Assembly: GCA_050186955.1 (NCBI GenBank)
Contig: JBFWXZ010000143.1
Coordinates: 1-8,413, forward strand
Direction of reading: 5' to 3'
Length of the DNA stretch: 8,413 nt
Source of the DNA: JACKJP01 sp050186955
GTDB lineage: Bacteria; Pseudomonadota; Alphaproteobacteria; Rhizobiales; Tepidamorphaceae
Shown: positions 6,685 through 8,413 of the stretch, one piece after another
Layout: each line of letters opens with the position of its first letter
Numbering within the stretch: position 1 is the first letter of the stretch
Notes under the pieces: model-generated
Told to the model about the DNA's origin: nothing
Seen by the model: the letters and a program-made list of their open reading frames with translations, nothing else
The model's database searches: none
Position numbers and translations under genes: made by a program

Positions 6685-7335
6685 GGTGCCGACGCGGCGC
6701 ACCGAGCTCAGCGGCACGGCGATGCCGTCGACGATCAGCATGGGCTCGTCGCCGCTGAAATCGACGGAGTCGACGGTGCCGGAGGACTGCACGGTGCCGG
6801 GGATCAGCGTGCCGTTGGCGTCGCGCGCCTCCACCGTCAGCGAATAGGTGCCGGCGGCGGCCGTCTGGCCGTCAAGCGTCTCGCCGTCCCAGGTATAGGT
6901 GCTCGAGCCGGCGGCAATGGAGCGCTCCTCCGACCACACCACGACCCCGCTGGCGTTGCGGATGGTGAAGGTGGTGGACGGCGCTTCCTGATCGGCCGAA
7001 TAGGTCCACTTGGCGCCGGTGCCGTCGAAATGCGCGGCCGAGGTCTGGACGTCGATCGACTTGCCGATGAAGGAGACCGCCGCCGTCGCGGTGCTCGCCG
7101 CCGACAGCTTGACGATGGATTCGAGGTTGGCGTTGGCCTTGATCTGCTGCTCGACCGAGGAGAACTGCACGAGCTGCTGGGTGAACTGGTTGGTGTCCAG
7201 CGGGTCCAGCGGGTTCTGGTTCTTCAACTGCGTGGTCAGTAGGGTGAGGAAGGTGTCGAAATTATCGGCGATGCCCTGGCGGTCGGCGCTTGCCTTGGAG
7301 GTCGTCGTCAGGTTCGAGAGGGCGTCGAGATACAT
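6682..7335 (-). CDS. flgD: FlgD, flagellar hook-assembly scaffolding (cap) protein
   Basis: FlgD is exported to the tip of the growing hook, caps it while FlgE subunits assemble, and is then lost. The 217-residue product has the diagnostic N-terminal segment FDTFLTLLTTQLKNQNPLDP (26-45) followed by TNQFTQQLVQFSSVEQQ (48-64). A FLG/FN3-like beta domain follows, with YTWDGETLDGQTAAAGTYSL (147-166) and a C-terminal strand PMLIVDGIAVPLSSV. There is no signal peptide, as expected for a type III export substrate. The ATG at 7335 follows the fliK stop by 30 bases, so the two are co-transcribed. The ribosome site (GGATAG about 8 bases upstream) is modest. The hook gene flgE, a frequent neighbour, is absent between flgD and sciP. 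Confidence 0.95.
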   Translation of the reverse strand: MYLDALSNLTTTSKASADRQGIADNFDTFLTLLTTQLKNQNPLDPLDTNQFTQQLVQFSSVEQQIKANANLESIVKLSAASTATAAVSFIGKSIDVQTSAAHFDGTGAKWTYSADQEAPSTTFTIRNASGVVVWSEERSIAAGSSTYTWDGETLDGQTAAAGTYSLTVEARDANGTLIPGTVQSSGTVDSVDFSGDEPMLIVDGIAVPLSSVRRVGT

Positions 7336-7365
7336 GGCCGTCTATCCGTCTGTTTCCATCGTCGC

Positions 7366-8413
7366 CTAGACGCTGAGGTCGAGGCGGCCGTGGCCCGCCG
7401 CACGGATCTGCCAGGCCTCGACGATCATCTCCTCGCCATCGGCGACGTCGACGGCGCTCGCATAGGGGGTGCGGGCGAAGTTCTGCGGATCGCGGCCGGT
7501 TTGGTCGCGTTGGGCGAACTGGCCGGAATCGCGCAGCGACACCTGAACCGAGCCGTCGTCGAGCTTGAGGCCGGCGTTCTGCAAGGCGCGCTCGAGCCCG
7601 CGCGGGTCGCGCTGGATGGCGTCGAAGGTGTCGGCGTTGTCGACGGTTAGTCTCGTCTGGACCTGGCCGTCGCGGTGGAGATCGAGACGCACGTCGATGC
7701 GGCCGAGTTCCGGCGGATCGAGGCGGATCTGGAAGCGGTGATTGCCGGCGCGCGCCTGACGGGCGATCTCGACCGCGACCGGCTGCACCGGAAAGGCCGT
7801 GGAGGATGCCGAGGCCGGCTGCACCGGCGTCTGCGCGGCGGCGGCGCGGACGCCCGTCTCGACGGTGACGACCGGCGTGCCGTCGGCGCGCTGGAGCTCG
7901 AGCATCATCGACTGGCCGGGCGCCTGGGCGGGGCGGATGACCGCGACCGTGTCGGCCTTGGATCGGCTGTCCGGCTTGTCGGCGGCATCGGCGCGGCCAT
8001 CGGCGATGCGCTGGAGCGCGAGATCAGTCTCGGCGGCCGCCACCGTCTTCGACGGATCGCCTGTGGCCTCCGGCGCCTTGGCGGCGGCATTCGCTGCGGG
8101 CGCGGGCTTGGCGTCGCCCTCGCGATGGCGCGGCGCCTGCTGGCGCACGAGCTGCGCCAGCACCTCGTCGACGGCGTCCCCGGCGCTGCCCGCATCGAGC
8201 GCCGCCGCGTCGGCCTTGGCACCAGCGTTCGCGGCGGCGCTCGCCTTGGGATTGCCGGTGTCGGCGGAAGCATCCGCCTCGGGGGCAGGGTCGGTGGCGG
8301 CGGCGTGGGGTCCGGTCGCGGCGACCGGAACGGGGCGGGGGAGGGGTGATTCCGGGGGGTGCCCCGTTCCGGCGCCGGCCGGAAACGGTGAATTGGTCTG
8401 CGAACCGGCCTGA
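7366..8413 (-). CDS. fliK: FliK, hook-length control protein, C-terminal part
   Basis: FliK is secreted during hook growth, measures hook length and switches the export gate to filament-type substrates. The frame is open to the right edge of the window, giving 348 visible residues; the start is outside. A GTG at 8163 is internal, because the frame continues without a stop upstream. Visible residues 1-210 are Ala/Pro/Asp-rich and of low complexity, typical of the flexible ruler portion. Residues about 212-295 form the conserved Flg_hook domain, with FQIRLDPPELGRIDVRLDLH (227-246), TFDAIQRDPRGLERAL and NAGLKLDD. The tail ends RLDLSV at TAG 7368-7366. It directly precedes flgD. The segment at 8312-8378 is unusually palindromic and G-rich on the plus strand. 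The family call rests on the C-terminal domain plus context. Confidence 0.92.
   Translation of the reverse strand, partial: QAGSQTNSPFPAGAGTGHPPESPLPRPVPVAATGPHAAATDPAPEADASADTGNPKASAAANAGAKADAAALDAGSAGDAVDEVLAQLVRQQAPRHREGDAKPAPAANAAAKAPEATGDPSKTVAAAETDLALQRIADGRADAADKPDSRSKADTVAVIRPAQAPGQSMMLELQRADGTPVVTVETGVRAAAAQTPVQPASASSTAFPVQPVAVEIARQARAGNHRFQIRLDPPELGRIDVRLDLHRDGQVQTRLTVDNADTFDAIQRDPRGLERALQNAGLKLDDGSVQVSLRDSGQFAQRDQTGRDPQNFARTPYASAVDVADGEEMIVEAWQIRAAGHGRLDLSV
8312..8378. repeat. Palindrome-dense, G-rich segment inside fliK
   Basis: Three inverted structures are packed into 67 bases: CCGGTCGC-G-GCGACCGG (8312-8328), a 12-bp perfect inverted repeat (8325-8336 with 8361-8372) around a 24-base loop, and the palindrome CCGGCGCCGG (8369-8378). 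From inside the left arm through the loop run four plus-strand G-tracts (8332-8335, 8337-8341, 8343-8346, 8354-8359), compatible with a G-quadruplex on the fliK template strand. The fliK frame stays open through it, encoding a Pro-rich stretch. Confidence 0.6.

Overview
This GC-rich window carries one end of a flagellar gene cluster from an alphaproteobacterium that uses the Caulobacter-type control hierarchy. The gene order fliF-fliG-fliH(flbE)-fliN-flbD matches the Caulobacter fliF operon. A SciP/DUF1153 gene, FlbD (the sigma-54 flagellar activator) and TTAA-N7-TTAA-like CtrA boxes all point the same way. The genus cannot be told from this stretch.

Layout, left to right. Bases 1-735 (+) are the 3' part of a pirin-family gene, probably unrelated to motility. 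A strong hairpin at 753-783, with its T-tract on the minus-strand side, separates it from the convergent flagellar genes. Everything else is on the minus strand, so it is transcribed from right to left. In transcription order: fliK (5' end outside the window), flgD, sciP, a clear intrinsic terminator (6188-6231), a probable CtrA-dependent promoter (about 6138-6170), then fliF, fliG, fliH, fliN and flbD. Within the fliF operon three junctions are 4-base stop/start overlaps: fliF/fliG GTGA, fliH/fliN ATGA, and a possible 21-codon mini-ORF/fliH GTGA. The exception is the 106-base fliN-flbD gap, which holds a 33-base-period triplicate of small GNRA-loop hairpins.

How the genes work together. FliF builds the MS ring and FliG is the rotor/switch protein bound to it. 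FliN forms the C ring, and FliH is the export-ATPase regulator that docks at FliN. FlbD closes the operon and switches on late sigma-54 genes. FlgD caps the growing hook and FliK sets hook length and switches export specificity. SciP is a small DNA-binding inhibitor of CtrA-driven transcription. CtrA-like boxes precede both sciP and fliF, so the two transcripts could share one activator, with SciP feeding back on both. This is inference from motifs and known biology.

I see no undescribed gene system. The items most worth a second look are the triplicated hairpin between fliN and flbD, a palindrome-dense G-rich patch inside fliK, and the mini-ORF bridging fliG and fliH. No gene-free stretch exceeds 300 bases; the longest (6019-6281) holds the fliF leader and promoter and the sciP terminator.
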